From Paludibacteraceae bacterium (GTDB taxonomy: Bacteria > Bacteroidota > Bacteroidia > Bacteroidales > Paludibacteraceae), in the NCBI GenBank assembly GCA_017649925.1, contig JAGCFX010000062.1:1-45759 (forward strand): 45,759 nt of DNA. Direction: 5' to 3'. Under the pieces are notes generated by a model. That model was not told the DNA's origin. It searched no databases and was given only the letters and a program-made list of their open reading frames with translations. A program made the translations under genes and the position numbers. How positions within the stretch are numbered: the stretch's first letter is position 1; every line of letters begins with the position of its first letter. Positions 1 through 9,772 of this stretch are shown one piece after another.

Positions 1-557
1 CCGCCGGGATAAGGCAGTCCGAGCACTTTCGCGCACTTGTCAAACGCCTCGCCCGCCGCATCGTCTATCGTCTGGCCGATGATCTCCATATCATTATATG
101 CGCGCACCAGAACGATCTGACTGTTGCCGCCGCTGACGAGCAGACACAGGAACGGGAAAGACGGATGCTGCAGACCCGTGCCATCCTCCACAAAATGCGC
201 CAACACATGGCCCTGCAGGTGGTTCACGTCGATGATCGGCACACCCAGCGCCAACGCCAGGCCCTTGGCAAAAGACGTACCTACCAGCAACGAACCCAAC
301 AGACCCGGCCCGCGCGTGAAAGCAATGGCTGAGATATCATCTTTCGTCACGCCCGCACGTTTCAACGCCGTGTCCACCACAGGCAGGATATTCTGCTGAT
401 GCGCACGACTCGCTAACTCCGGCACTACACCGCCATACTCCTCATGCACCTTCTGACTTGCTATCACATTGCTGCGCAATATACCGTCCACAATAACGGC
501 TGCAGAAGTATCGTCACAACTCGACTCGATGGCTAATATGACTACCTGTTTTTTCAT
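1..557 (-). CDS. tsaD: tRNA N6-adenosine threonylcarbamoyltransferase TsaD, 5' part (runs off window)
   Basis: Reading the minus strand from the ATG at 557-555 gives about 185 residues of an open frame that continues past base 1, so the C-terminal half is missing only because the window ends. TsaD, with TsaB and TsaE, makes the t6A37 modification of ANN-decoding tRNAs in the cytoplasm. Visible family signatures are the N-terminal ESSCDDTSAAV phosphate-binding segment, a GPGLLGSLLVG loop, the metal-binding NHLQGHVLAH (two His four apart) and LLVSGGNSQIV. The start follows a clear promoter (574-605) after a short leader. The gene is divergent from dnaE. Identification is by motif and is firm. 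Confidence 0.95.
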   Translation of the reverse strand, partial: MKKQVVILAIESSCDDTSAAVIVDGILRSNVIASQKVHEEYGGVVPELASRAHQQNILPVVDTALKRAGVTKDDISAIAFTRGPGLLGSLLVGTSFAKGLALALGVPIIDVNHLQGHVLAHFVEDGTGLQHPSFPFLCLLVSGGNSQIVLVRAYNDMEIIGQTIDDAAGEAFDKCAKVLGLPYPG

Positions 558-573
558 TTTTTACAAATCGGCT

Positions 574-605
574 GCAAAATTACTAAAAAATTTGCATATG
601 TCAAA
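574..605 (-). promoter_or_regulatory. tsaD promoter (Bacteroidota -33/-7)
   Basis: On the minus strand the -7 element TAATTTTGC (plus-strand 574-582) lies 19 nt from a TTTG -33 element (plus-strand CAAA 602-605). The predicted start of transcription is about 10-15 nt upstream of the tsaD ATG. The element interleaves with the dnaE promoter on the opposite strand. Confidence 0.75.
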
Positions 606-623
606 ATATTTTTGTACTTTTGC
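591..623 (+). promoter_or_regulatory. dnaE promoter (Bacteroidota -33/-7)
   Basis: TTTG at 591-594 and TACTTTTGC at 615-623 are separated by 20 nt, the spacing known for the primary sigma factor of Bacteroides. The position of the -7 box excludes the TTG at 620 as the dnaE start and supports ATG 641. Confidence 0.8.
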
Positions 624-640
624 AGTCAAATTTTGAATTT

Positions 641-3600
641 ATGGGATTTACACATTTGCATGTTCACTCGCACTATTCGTTGCTGGACGGGTTGTCCAAA
701 GTGGAAGAGATTGTAGATAAATGTATTGCGACCGGAATGAACGCCGTGGCGCTGACCGATCATGGCAATATGTACGGTATCAAGGACCTGCTGGACTACT
801 GCAAAAAAGTGAACAGCGAGCGTTCGGCTAACGGCGTGAAGCCGGGTATCAGCGGAGAGCCCTTCGTGCCATTCAAACCCATCGTGGGTGTGGAGGCATA
901 TTGCGCACGCCGCGGACGACTGTCGAAAAGCGAGGACAAAGCCATCAACGGCGAGGGGCGGACATATGTCATCGACCGGTCCGGCTGGCACTTGATCCTG
1001 CTGGCGAAGAATATGGTGGGTTATCACAACCTCTGCCGGCTCGTGTCCGCGGGCTACATGTCCGATGCGTTCTATCATACGCCGCGTATAGATAAGGAGT
1101 TGCTGGAGCGCTGGCACGAAGGAATCATCTGCTGCTCCGCGTGCCTGGGAGGTGAGCTGCCGCAGAAAATTCTCGATGGAATCGCGAAAAACGGCGACTT
1201 CAGCGAGGCGGAAGCAACCGTACAGTGGTTCAAAAACCTCTTCGGAGAGGACTATTATATCGAGCTGCAGCGTCATGAGACGCAGAAACCCGGCGCAGAT
1301 GTGGAGGTTTACGAGCGGCAGAAACAAGTCAACCCCGTGCTGATCGACCTCGCCCGCAAATACGGCGTGAAGCTGATTGCCACCAATGATGCGCACTTCG
1401 TTAACGAAGAAGATGCCGAAGCACACGACCGCCTTATCTGCTTGAGCACCAACCACTACGTGAACGATGTCAACCGCATGCATTATACGAAGCAGGAATG
1501 GCTCAAAACACCCGATGAAATGGCGGAAATCTTCGCCGACATCCCCGAAGCGCTGGAGAACACGCAGGAGATAGCCGACAAGGTGGAAGTGTATGACATC
1601 GACCATGAGCCTATCATGCCGAAGTTCGACATCCCCGCTTCGTTTGGCAAAGAGGAAGACTATCCCGACCGTCTGGCATTCGAGAGCGCTTACCTGCGCC
1701 ACCTGACGATGGAAGGCGCCAAAGAGCGTTACGGCGAAGAGAGACTGGCCAACGACACGGAACTGAAAGAACGTATCGAGTTCGAGCTCAACACCATCAT
1801 CTCGATGGGTTTCCCGGGCTATTTCCTCATCGTGATGGACTTCATCCGCGCGGCACGTGAGGAACTGGACGTGTCTGTCGGACCCGGACGTGGTTCGGCT
1901 GCCGGCTCGGTGGTAGCCTACTGCCTCAAGATAACGGACCTCGACCCGCTGAAATACGACTTGCTGTTTGAGCGTTTCCTTAATCCGGACCGTATCTCCC
2001 TACCCGATATCGATACCGACTTCGAAGACTGCGGGCGAGGCAAAGTGCTGGACTACGTGAGTCAGAAATACGGCGAGACACATGTGGCGCATATCGTTAC
2101 CTATGGTAAGATGGCTACCAAATCGGCATTGGCAGACGTAGGACGCGTGCAACAAGTGCCGCTCCCGCGGGTCAACGAGCTGAAGAGTTTTATCCCTGAC
2201 CGCGAGTTCCCCGATACCATCATGAAGAACCTGCCGCCGGACGCCAAGAAACCCAAAGTGAACCTGCGGAACTGCTATAAGTATATCGAGGAACTGAAGC
2301 GCGAATATGAGCAAGGCGACCCGAACACACGCTCGATGCTCGAGTATGCGGCTCGGCTCGAAGGAACAATCCGGCAAGTGGGAGTACACGCCTGTGGCGT
2401 GATCATCGGCGCTGATGACCTGACGAACTTCGCACCACTGAGTTCCGTGGAAGACAAGAACAGCAAGAAACGTGTGCTGGTGACCGAATATGACGGACAT
2501 GTCGTGGAGTCTGTCGGATTGATTAAGATGGACTTTCTCGGGCTCATCACGCTTACCATCATCAAAGAATGTCTGCGTAATGTCAAAAAAGCCCGCGGCA
2601 TAGATATCGACATCGACCACATTCCTATTGACGACGCCGAGACTTACAAACTGTTTCAGGACGGCCGCACGGTAGCCGTCTTCCAGTTCGAGTCCGCCGG
2701 AATGCAAAAATACCTGCGCGAACTGAAGCCGACCGTCATCGGCGACCTCATCGCCATGAATGCCCTTTACCGGCCCGGACCGATGGATTATATCCCGCAG
2801 TTCATCAAGCGTAAACAAGGTCAGGAACCCGTGACATACGATATCCCCATCATGGAAAAGTATCTAAAAGATACTTACGGCGTAACGGTTTATCAGGAGC
2901 AGGTCATGTTGCTCAGTCGTCTGTTGGCGAACTTTACCCGCGGCGAGAGCGACAAACTCCGTAAAGCCATGGGTAAGAAGCAGATGACCGTTTTGGCTTC
3001 GCTGCAAGACAAGTTCATGGAAGGCGGTAAGGCAAACGGACATGACCCGAAAGTGCTGACGAAGATTTGGGAAGACTGGAAGAAGTTTGCATCCTACGCC
3101 TTCAATAAATCGCACGCCGCATGCTACTCTTGGGTGGCGTACCAGACGGGATATCTCAAAGCGCATTATCCTGCCGAATTCATGGCAGCCAACCTCACCG
3201 TCCACAAAGATGATATCAAGGAAGTGACGAAACTGATGGACGAGTGCAAAGCGCTGGGACTGAGTGTGTTAGAGCCGGACGTCAACGAATCGGAACTCTC
3301 GTTCACGGTCAATAAAGACGGCGCTATCCGTTTCGGTTTGGGCGGTATCAAAGGCGTGGGAGAAGGCGCAGCAGAAGCCATCATCAACGAGCGCGAGAAG
3401 AACGGCAAATACAAAGGTATCTTCGATTTCCTGGAGCGCGTGAACCTGCAGAGTTGCAATCGCAAGACCATAGAAAACCTCGCTCAATCCGGCGCTTTTG
3501 AGTGCTTTGACGATATCTACCGCGAGCAGTTCTTCGGCGCCGATGAAAACGGCAATTCTGGTCTTGATCTGCTGATGAACTACGGCAACAAATGGCAGGC

Positions 3601-4492
3601 GGACAAAGAGAACACCACCAATTCACTCTTCGGCGATCTGGAGGTGGCCATCGAAGTGAAGCACCCGGAACTGCCGAACGCAGCGCGATGGGACACCATT
3701 GAGCGGCTCAACAAAGAGAAAGAACTGATCGGTATCTACCTCTCCGCCCACCCGCTGGACGAATATGAATATGAAATCCGCGAGCTATGCAACATCACCG
3801 CCGATGAACTCAAGCAATTCGACAGCTGGCGTCGTCCGGACGTCCGGATGGAAGCGGAGAAACGCATTCGCGGCGAGCAGGCTGAACAGGAGGATGAGAA
3901 AGCGGTATTGCCGTCAGAATTCCTCGCCAAGCATAAGAACCAAGCCTGTCTGTTAGGCGGACTCATCACGCAAGCGGAACAGCTGCGCAGCCAGAAAGGA
4001 AACCCTTACGGCCGTTATACGCTGGAGGACTATACCGGCAGTTATCAGGTCGTACTCTTCGGCAACGCTTACGCACAGTTCGCACACCTGATGCTCAAAG
4101 ACCTGTATGTGATGATAACAGGCGTTGTGCAGCAGAAAGGAGCCGGAATGAAATGGTTCAAAGAAGGCAAAGACGAAGAGGCGGAGTTTGAGTTTGTGGT
4201 GCAGCGTGTGGACATGCTCTCCGATGTACAAGATAACCGCACGGAAGGACTGAATATTCGCCTGTCGCTGGACGCCGTAACGTCAGAAACTATCGATGAA
4301 ATGGCGGATATGGTAGATGAGAACCCGGGCAAAGGACGCTTGCATGTGAGCATCTATAACCCGCTGAACCGTCAGAATATTGCCCTCACAAGCCGCAATC
4401 ACGCCATCCGCATTACGCCGAAGTTTTATAAATGGCTGTATAGCAAACGCGCAGAGGGAGTTCTGGAATTCAAAGCAGTTGCACCCCAATGA
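641..4492 (+). CDS. dnaE: DNA polymerase III subunit alpha (DnaE)
   Basis: Replicative C-family DNA polymerase, 1283 residues from ATG 641; an upstream in-frame TTG (620) lies inside the promoter and is rejected. The N-terminal PHP domain (about 1-300) keeps the likely metal ligands: HLHVH, TDHGN, the Glu of GVEAYC, HLILL, the Cys of CSACLGG and NDAHF. This suggests an active PHP phosphoesterase, unlike E. coli DnaE. The palm carries GPGRGSAAGS, the catalytic pair in PDIDTDF and the third Asp in KMDFLGL. A fingers region, a helix-hairpin-helix region and a C-terminal OB-fold (near NQACLLGGLITQAEQLRSQKG) follow. The last codons overlap folC by 4 nt (ATGA), implying translational coupling. Confidence 0.97.
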   Translation: MGFTHLHVHSHYSLLDGLSKVEEIVDKCIATGMNAVALTDHGNMYGIKDLLDYCKKVNSERSANGVKPGISGEPFVPFKPIVGVEAYCARRGRLSKSEDKAINGEGRTYVIDRSGWHLILLAKNMVGYHNLCRLVSAGYMSDAFYHTPRIDKELLERWHEGIICCSACLGGELPQKILDGIAKNGDFSEAEATVQWFKNLFGEDYYIELQRHETQKPGADVEVYERQKQVNPVLIDLARKYGVKLIATNDAHFVNEEDAEAHDRLICLSTNHYVNDVNRMHYTKQEWLKTPDEMAEIFADIPEALENTQEIADKVEVYDIDHEPIMPKFDIPASFGKEEDYPDRLAFESAYLRHLTMEGAKERYGEERLANDTELKERIEFELNTIISMGFPGYFLIVMDFIRAAREELDVSVGPGRGSAAGSVVAYCLKITDLDPLKYDLLFERFLNPDRISLPDIDTDFEDCGRGKVLDYVSQKYGETHVAHIVTYGKMATKSALADVGRVQQVPLPRVNELKSFIPDREFPDTIMKNLPPDAKKPKVNLRNCYKYIEELKREYEQGDPNTRSMLEYAARLEGTIRQVGVHACGVIIGADDLTNFAPLSSVEDKNSKKRVLVTEYDGHVVESVGLIKMDFLGLITLTIIKECLRNVKKARGIDIDIDHIPIDDAETYKLFQDGRTVAVFQFESAGMQKYLRELKPTVIGDLIAMNALYRPGPMDYIPQFIKRKQGQEPVTYDIPIMEKYLKDTYGVTVYQEQVMLLSRLLANFTRGESDKLRKAMGKKQMTVLASLQDKFMEGGKANGHDPKVLTKIWEDWKKFASYAFNKSHAACYSWVAYQTGYLKAHYPAEFMAANLTVHKDDIKEVTKLMDECKALGLSVLEPDVNESELSFTVNKDGAIRFGLGGIKGVGEGAAEAIINEREKNGKYKGIFDFLERVNLQSCNRKTIENLAQSGAFECFDDIYREQFFGADENGNSGLDLLMNYGNKWQADKENTTNSLFGDLEVAIEVKHPELPNAARWDTIERLNKEKELIGIYLSAHPLDEYEYEIRELCNITADELKQFDSWRRPDVRMEAEKRIRGEQAEQEDEKAVLPSEFLAKHKNQACLLGGLITQAEQLRSQKGNPYGRYTLEDYTGSYQVVLFGNAYAQFAHLMLKDLYVMITGVVQQKGAGMKWFKEGKDEEAEFEFVVQRVDMLSDVQDNRTEGLNIRLSLDAVTSETIDEMADMVDENPGKGRLHVSIYNPLNRQNIALTSRNHAIRITPKFYKWLYSKRAEGVLEFKAVAPQ

Positions 4493-5760
4493 CCTATTCC
4501 CAAGCCGTAGAATATCTGTATAATGCTCGCCCGCCTTTTCATATGGTGGGCGCGGCTGCTTATAAGCCGGGACTGGAGAACACCTTACGGCTCATGGCGC
4601 ATTTCGGCAATCCGCATGAGCAACTCCGCGCTATTCACGTGGCAGGCACCAACGGAAAAGGTTCCACTTCCCACCTCATCGCAGCAGCATTACAGGCTTC
4701 CGGACTGCGCGTGGGACTATTCACCAGTCCGCATCTCGTGAGCCTGACAGAACGAATCCGCATAAACGGACAACCTATCGCCGAAACTAAAGTAGCCGAA
4801 TTCATCGAACAAAATCAAGCGTTTCTGGATGAAGTACAGCCTTCTTTCTTTGAGACCATGACCGCCATGGCGTTCGACTATTTCGTGCGCGAGAAAGTGG
4901 ATATCGCCGTTATAGAAGTGGGGCTTGGAGGACGATTGGATAGCACAAATGTGCTTAATCCCGTTCTATCCGTTATCACGAACATCGGTTTTGATCACAC
5001 AGAGTTCCTCGGCAACACGCTCACCAAGATAGCGCGCGAGAAAGCAGGGATCATCAAGCCACATGTACCGGTAGTCATCGGGGAAACACATCCGCAGACC
5101 ATCAACGTCTTTCTGGAACGCGCCAGAGAATGCGAAGCAGAAATCTTTTTTGCAGATGAATGCGAGTATTTACGACGTTGCAGACAGCGTATCGCACCGG
5201 ATTGCGAGTTGCACGGCAACTATCAGGAGCATAACCTGCAAACAGCATATGTGGCCCTGCGGGCGTTGCGGAACAGTTCCTATTCCCTACTCCTTACACC
5301 CGATGCCATCAGAGAGGGTTTTGCGCATGTTGGCAGCATGACGGGGCTGCGAGGCAGATGGGAAACACTATGCGAACAACCGCTGGTTATATGCGACACC
5401 GGACATAACAGTCACGGCATACAATATGTAGCCCGCCAACTCAAAGAGTTAACCAACCGGAACATATGGATTGTTTTCGGCATGGTTAATGACAAGGATA
5501 CAGACGTGGTGATGCGCCTGTTGCCCATAGGAAAACGGTATCATTATATCTTCACAACGCCGGACACCAAACGTGCCCGCACGGCACAGGAAATGCTGAC
5601 ATTATGGGGAAAGGAAGGCATAGCCGTTGACAAGCCGGAAGAGGCTTTCAGCTTGGCGCAAGAGAATGCAGAAAAGGATGACTGTATCTTTATCGGCGGA
5701 AGTAATTATCTGGTAGGAACGGCAATTGAATTTTACAAAAATGCAAAAATATTTGCATAA
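4489..5760 (+). CDS. folC: Bifunctional folylpolyglutamate synthase / dihydrofolate synthase
   Basis: A 423-residue cytoplasmic ATP-dependent ligase of the Mur ligase superfamily. It adds glutamate to dihydropteroate and/or tetrahydrofolate. The P-loop GTNGKGST is at residues 53-60, followed by LFTSPHL and the family motifs EVGLGGRLDSTN and FDHTEFLGNTL; GHNSHGI lies in the C-terminal domain. Length matches the family. The start ATG overlaps the dnaE stop. The last codons contain the -33 element of the lysS promoter, so the operon probably gives way to a new transcript here. Whether the enzyme does one or both reactions cannot be told from sequence alone. Confidence 0.95.
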   Translation: MTYSQAVEYLYNARPPFHMVGAAAYKPGLENTLRLMAHFGNPHEQLRAIHVAGTNGKGSTSHLIAAALQASGLRVGLFTSPHLVSLTERIRINGQPIAETKVAEFIEQNQAFLDEVQPSFFETMTAMAFDYFVREKVDIAVIEVGLGGRLDSTNVLNPVLSVITNIGFDHTEFLGNTLTKIAREKAGIIKPHVPVVIGETHPQTINVFLERARECEAEIFFADECEYLRRCRQRIAPDCELHGNYQEHNLQTAYVALRALRNSSYSLLLTPDAIREGFAHVGSMTGLRGRWETLCEQPLVICDTGHNSHGIQYVARQLKELTNRNIWIVFGMVNDKDTDVVMRLLPIGKRYHYIFTTPDTKRARTAQEMLTLWGKEGIAVDKPEEAFSLAQENAEKDDCIFIGGSNYLVGTAIEFYKNAKIFA

Positions 5761-5784
5761 ATCAAAAAAAAGCAGTAATTTTGC
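5752..5784 (+). promoter_or_regulatory. lysS promoter (Bacteroidota -33/-7)
   Basis: TTTG at 5752-5755, inside the last codons of folC, then 20 nt, then TAATTTTGC at 5776-5784. The lysS ATG is 26 nt further on. The -33 side shows the extended TTTGCATAAATCAAA pattern shared by other promoters in this window. Confidence 0.8.
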
Positions 5785-5810
5785 AGCGCAAATTGAAATA
5801 AAACACGATA

Positions 5811-7334
5811 ATGGAATTAAGTGAACAAGAAATTGTACGCCGGCAGAGTTTGCAAACGATGCGTGACTTGGGTATTGATCCCTACCCTGCGGCGGAGTAT
5901 GAAGTGACCGGTCATTCGACTGACATCAAGGAGCATTTTGACGAGTGGGACGGCAAGCCTGTGCGCATAGCCGGACGTTTGATGAGTAAACGTATTATGG
6001 GCAAAGCCTCGTTTATTGAGATACAAGACTCCAAAGGACGTATTCAGGTGTATGTTAGCCGTGACGATATTCAAGAGCCGGTTGAAGAAGGTCAGCAGCC
6101 TACGACGATTGAGCAACAGATGTATAACGTCGTTTTCAAAAAACTGCTCGATATCGGCGATTTCATCGGAATAGAAGGCTTTGTTTTCCGCACCCAAATG
6201 GGTGAGATTTCCGTGCATGCGAAGAAACTGACTGTGCTCGCTAAGAGTCTGCGTCCGCTGCCTATCGTCAAATACAAAGATGGTGTAGCATATGACGGCT
6301 TTAACGATCCGGAGCAGCGTTACCGCCAGCGTTATGTGGATTTGGTGGTGAACGAGGGTGTAAAGGACACTTTCCTCAAACGCGCTACGATCCTGCGCAC
6401 GATGCGTCAGGTGTTTGACGAGGCGGGTTATACGGAAGTGGAAACGCCTATCCTTCAGCAGATTGCCGGCGGCGCAAGTGCCCGTCCTTTCATCACGCAC
6501 CATAACACGCTGGACGTAGATATGTACCTCCGTATAGCTACGGAACTTTACCTCAAACGGCTTATTGTGGGCGGTTTTGAAGGCGTTTATGAGATCGGTC
6601 GTAATTTCCGCAACGAAGGAATGGACCGCAGCCATAATCCCGAGTTCACATGCATGGAATTGTATGTGCAATACAAGGACTACAACTGGATGATGACGTT
6701 CACAGAGAACTTGCTGGAGCGCATCGCAATTGCTGTCAACGGTACAACTAAAGTGCAGATTGGCGACCATGAGGTGGATTTCAAAGCGCCTTACCGCCGG
6801 CTGCCTATTCTTGACGCCATCAAGGAAAAAACCGGTTTGAATCTGGCTGCCATGAGCGAGGACGAGATCCGCATAGAAGCCAAGAAACTGGGCGTAGAAG
6901 ACACCGAACACATGGGTAAAGGCAAACTCATCGACGAGATCTTCGGCGAGACATGTGAGTGTACATTCATTCAGCCTACTTTCATCACGGACTACCCCGT
7001 TGAGATGTCGCCTCTGACGAAGATGCACCGCAGTAAACCCGGTCTTACCGAGCGTTTCGAGTTGATGGTAAACGGCAAAGAGTTGGCAAACGCCTACAGC
7101 GAACTGAACGACCCGATTGACCAATACAACCGCTTCGTGGAGCAAATGAAACTCGCCGACAAAGGTGATGACGAAGCGATGGTAATTGACCACGATTTCA
7201 TGCGCGCTCTCGAATACGGTATGCCACCTACCTCAGGTATCGGCATCGGCATCGACCGTCTGGCTATCCTGATGACCGGTCAGCCGACTATTCAAGAAGT
7301 GTTGTTATTCCCGACAATGAAACCTGAAGCATAA
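5811..7334 (+). CDS. lysS: Lysyl-tRNA synthetase, class II
   Basis: Charges tRNA-Lys in the cytoplasm; 507 residues. An N-terminal OB-fold anticodon-binding domain (about 55-160, including KPVRIAGRLMSKRIMGKASF) precedes the class II catalytic core. Motif 2 is visible as YEIGRNFRNEGMDRSHNPEFT broken around residue 265, and motif 3 as GIGIGIDRLAILMTG near the C terminus. The ERFELMVNGKELANAYSELNDP block is typical of class II LysRS. The gene has its own promoter and its TAA overlaps the gpsA ATG by one base (TAATG), so gpsA is likely co-translated. No anomaly seen. Confidence 0.97.
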   Translation: MELSEQEIVRRQSLQTMRDLGIDPYPAAEYEVTGHSTDIKEHFDEWDGKPVRIAGRLMSKRIMGKASFIEIQDSKGRIQVYVSRDDIQEPVEEGQQPTTIEQQMYNVVFKKLLDIGDFIGIEGFVFRTQMGEISVHAKKLTVLAKSLRPLPIVKYKDGVAYDGFNDPEQRYRQRYVDLVVNEGVKDTFLKRATILRTMRQVFDEAGYTEVETPILQQIAGGASARPFITHHNTLDVDMYLRIATELYLKRLIVGGFEGVYEIGRNFRNEGMDRSHNPEFTCMELYVQYKDYNWMMTFTENLLERIAIAVNGTTKVQIGDHEVDFKAPYRRLPILDAIKEKTGLNLAAMSEDEIRIEAKKLGVEDTEHMGKGKLIDEIFGETCECTFIQPTFITDYPVEMSPLTKMHRSKPGLTERFELMVNGKELANAYSELNDPIDQYNRFVEQMKLADKGDDEAMVIDHDFMRALEYGMPPTSGIGIGIDRLAILMTGQPTIQEVLLFPTMKPEA

Positions 7335-8329
7335 TGGACATGTATAGAAAAGTAGCAATCCTTGGTTCCGGTTCATGGGCTACGGCGTTGGCGAAAATCG
7401 TCATGCAAAACCAATGGGAGATCAACTGGTTTATTCGTCGCCAAGAAGTGATTGATGAGTTTATTGCCTCTGGCAAGAACCCTACTTATCTTGGCGCTAC
7501 AACATTTGATGTGGGACGTATTCATTTCTCGTCTGACATCAATCAAACGGTGGCACAGTCGGATGTGCTGATCCTGGCTATCCCTTCGCCGTACGTCAAG
7601 CAGTCGCTCAATAAGATTCGTCGCGACATGACGCATAAGGTGGTTATCTCTGCGGTGAAAGGTATGATCCCGGACGAGAACGTCATCGTTACCGACTATC
7701 TGCATGACCGTTTTGGTATTCCGATGGAGCAATTAGGTATTATTGCAGGTCCGTGCCACGCAGAAGAAATCGCGTTAGAGCGTCTGAGTTACCTTACCAT
7801 CGGTTGCGAGAACAGCCAAAACGCAGAGGTATGGTCCAAACTATTCCGCACATCATATGTGCATACTACCATTTCAAGCGATGTGATTGGTTTGGAATAC
7901 AGTTCGGTAATGAAGAACATCTACGCCATCGCTGCAGGTATGTGCCAAGCCTTGCATTACGGTGATAACTTCCAGGCCGTGCTGCTGTCCAATGCCATTC
8001 AGGAGATACAGCGTTTTGCATGTGCCACGAGTGAAGCGCCGCGTGATATCACGATGTCCGGTTACCTGGGCGACGTGCTCGTGACCGGGTATTCGCAATT
8101 CAGTCGCAACCGTCAGTTCGGCCAGATGCTCGGACTCGGTTATTCCGTCAAAGCCGCACAAATGGAGATGGAAATGATTGCAGAAGGCTATTACGGCACA
8201 AAAGCTATCTATGAGACGAACCGCCGCATCAAAGTGGCACTGCCGATAGTGGATGCCATGTATGAGATTCTGTACAATAAACAGAAGGCGAAACCTATTA
8301 TAAAATCGTTAACCAATAAACTGCAATAA
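7334..8329 (+). CDS. gpsA: Glycerol-3-phosphate dehydrogenase [NAD(P)+]
   Basis: 331 residues, about the usual GpsA length. Reduces dihydroxyacetone phosphate to sn-glycerol 3-phosphate, the head-group precursor of phospholipids. The N-terminal Rossmann loop is GSGSWATALAKI. The conserved lysine segment is AVKGMIP, and GPCHAEEIA and YSSVMKNIYAIAAGM are family signatures. Translation may start at 7334, overlapping the lysS stop, or two codons later at 7340; both are ATG. The gene lies in the lysS-gpsA-pgi run on the plus strand. Sequence gives no sign of separate regulation. Confidence 0.95.
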   Translation: MDMYRKVAILGSGSWATALAKIVMQNQWEINWFIRRQEVIDEFIASGKNPTYLGATTFDVGRIHFSSDINQTVAQSDVLILAIPSPYVKQSLNKIRRDMTHKVVISAVKGMIPDENVIVTDYLHDRFGIPMEQLGIIAGPCHAEEIALERLSYLTIGCENSQNAEVWSKLFRTSYVHTTISSDVIGLEYSSVMKNIYAIAAGMCQALHYGDNFQAVLLSNAIQEIQRFACATSEAPRDITMSGYLGDVLVTGYSQFSRNRQFGQMLGLGYSVKAAQMEMEMIAEGYYGTKAIYETNRRIKVALPIVDAMYEILYNKQKAKPIIKSLTNKLQ

Positions 8330-8335
8330 TCATGA

Positions 8336-8390
8336 AAGTTCGGGCAAATCGAATGTAAGTCTACTTACACGATTCGATGAAGCCGAAGTT
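8336..8390 (+). promoter_or_regulatory. Imperfect long hairpin upstream of pgi
   Basis: The arms pair as TTCGG (8339-8343) with CCGAA (8383-8387), ATCGAAT (8348-8354) with ATTCGAT (8372-8378), and GTAAGT (8355-8360) with ACTTAC (8363-8368), leaving a 2-nt loop and small internal loops. It has no following T tract, so it looks more like an mRNA leader or processing structure than a terminator. It covers the alternative ATG at 8377. Confidence 0.55.
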
Positions 8391-8412
8391 CCAAATTTTA
8401 ACTATTAAAATT

Positions 8413-9756
8413 ATGAAACTATGCTTAAAGAATGCTGCAAGCTTTGTTGATGCGGCAGCACTAAAGAAACTGAAGTCGCAGACGGAAGCCGCCAACCTGC
8501 TGTTGGAAAACGGCAAAGGTGCGGGAAATGATTACATCGGTTGGGTACATCTACCTTCTTCTATCACGCCGGCTTTTCTGGACGAAGTACAAGCTTCGGC
8601 AGATGAATTGCGCCGTCGTTGCGAAGTGGTTATCGTTGCCGGAATCGGCGGTTCATACCTCGGTGCACGTGCTGTAAACGAAGCACTCGCCTCGGCTTTT
8701 GACGCTTTCGTGGCCAAGGACCGTAAGAATCCATATGTGGTGTATGCCGGCAATAACATCGGCGAAGACTATCTGGCAGAACTGATGGAGTTCTTGGCTG
8801 ACAAACAGTTCGGTATCATCAACATCTCCAAATCCGGCACAACAACTGAGACAGCCCTTGCTTTCCGTCTGCTCAAGACCATGCTTGAGAAAAAGGTGGG
8901 CAAAGAGGAAGCACGTCATCGTATCGTAGCAGTTACTGACCGTGCGAAAGGCGCGTTGCGCAGCCTCTCTACCAAAGAAGGATACAAGACTTTCGTCATC
9001 CCTGATAATGTAGGTGGTCGTTTCTCTGTCCTCACGCCGGTAGGACTGCTGCCGATAGCTGTAGCAGGCGGTAACATCCACGAATTGGTGCGCGGAGCAC
9101 AAGAGATGGAGAAAGCAACGGATGTAAGCGTTCAGTATGCCGAGAACCCTGCATGCCAATATGCCGCTATCCGTAATGCACTTTATCAGAGCGGAAAGAA
9201 AATAGAGATACTCGTGAACTTCAATCCTAAGTTACACTATTTTAGCGAGTGGTGGAAACAACTGTACGGCGAGAGCGAAGGAAAAGACCATAAGGCTATC
9301 TTCCCTGCTTCCGTCGATTTCACAACCGACCTGCACTCTATGGGCCAATGGATTCAGGACGGCGAGCGCACAATCTTTGAGACCGTTATATCAATTGAGA
9401 AAGCCAACAAACACGTACTCGTGCCGCTGGACGAAGAGAACCTCGACGGACTTAATTTCCTTGCCGGCAAACGCGTGGATGAAGTCAATAAGATGGCAGA
9501 ACTCGGAACGCGCCTCGCTCATATAGATGGCGGAGTGCCGAACATCCTCATCGAGTTCGAGAAGATTGACGAGTTTAATATTGGTCAGTTCATCTATTTC
9601 TTCGAGCGTGGTTGCGGTATCTCGGGCTATGTACTGGACGTCAATCCGTTCAACCAACCTGGTGTGGAGGCTTACAAGAAAAACATGTTCGCCCTACTCG
9701 ACAAACCTGGTTATGAAGCAGAATCAAAAGCAATCAAGGAACGCTTGTCTAAATAA
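8413..9756 (+). CDS. pgi: Glucose-6-phosphate isomerase
   Basis: Interconverts glucose 6-phosphate and fructose 6-phosphate in glycolysis and gluconeogenesis. From ATG 8413 the protein has 447 residues, close to the short bacterial PGI class. The ATG at 8377 would add 12 residues that lie in a hairpin and resemble no PGI N terminus, so 8413 is preferred. Signatures are [27 protein letters not shown] (sugar-phosphate binding SIS motif), [14 protein letters not shown] (PGI signature 1) and a C-terminal [14 protein letters not shown] block with the active-site lysine. Co-directional with gpsA upstream, and 16 nt from the AraC-type gene downstream, suggesting shared transcription. Confidence 0.95.
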   Translation: MKLCLKNAASFVDAAALKKLKSQTEAANLLLENGKGAGNDYIGWVHLPSSITPAFLDEVQASADELRRRCEVVIVAGIGGSYLGARAVNEALASAFDAFVAKDRKNPYVVYAGNNIGEDYLAELMEFLADKQFGIINISKSGTTTETALAFRLLKTMLEKKVGKEEARHRIVAVTDRAKGALRSLSTKEGYKTFVIPDNVGGRFSVLTPVGLLPIAVAGGNIHELVRGAQEMEKATDVSVQYAENPACQYAAIRNALYQSGKKIEILVNFNPKLHYFSEWWKQLYGESEGKDHKAIFPASVDFTTDLHSMGQWIQDGERTIFETVISIEKANKHVLVPLDEENLDGLNFLAGKRVDEVNKMAELGTRLAHIDGGVPNILIEFEKIDEFNIGQFIYFFERGCGISGYVLDVNPFNQPGVEAYKKNMFALLDKPGYEAESKAIKERLSK

Positions 9757-9772
9757 CAAGATGTAGTCATTC

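Noticed and set aside
124-399. Plus-strand 91-codon frame at the window start
   Set aside because: It lies fully antisense to the clear TsaD coding sequence and has no family features.
626-1702. Long minus-strand frame (358 codons) inside dnaE
   Set aside because: Antisense to the PHP and polymerase coding sequence; the protein has the biased composition of a shadow frame and no promoter.
5817-7193. 458-codon minus-strand frame
   Set aside because: It is the reverse of lysS. Such long shadows arise from codon bias; lysS has all class II motifs and its own promoter.
8377-8412. Upstream ATG for pgi
   Set aside because: It lies in the right arm of the hairpin and adds residues unlike PGI N termini; ATG 8413 is preferred.
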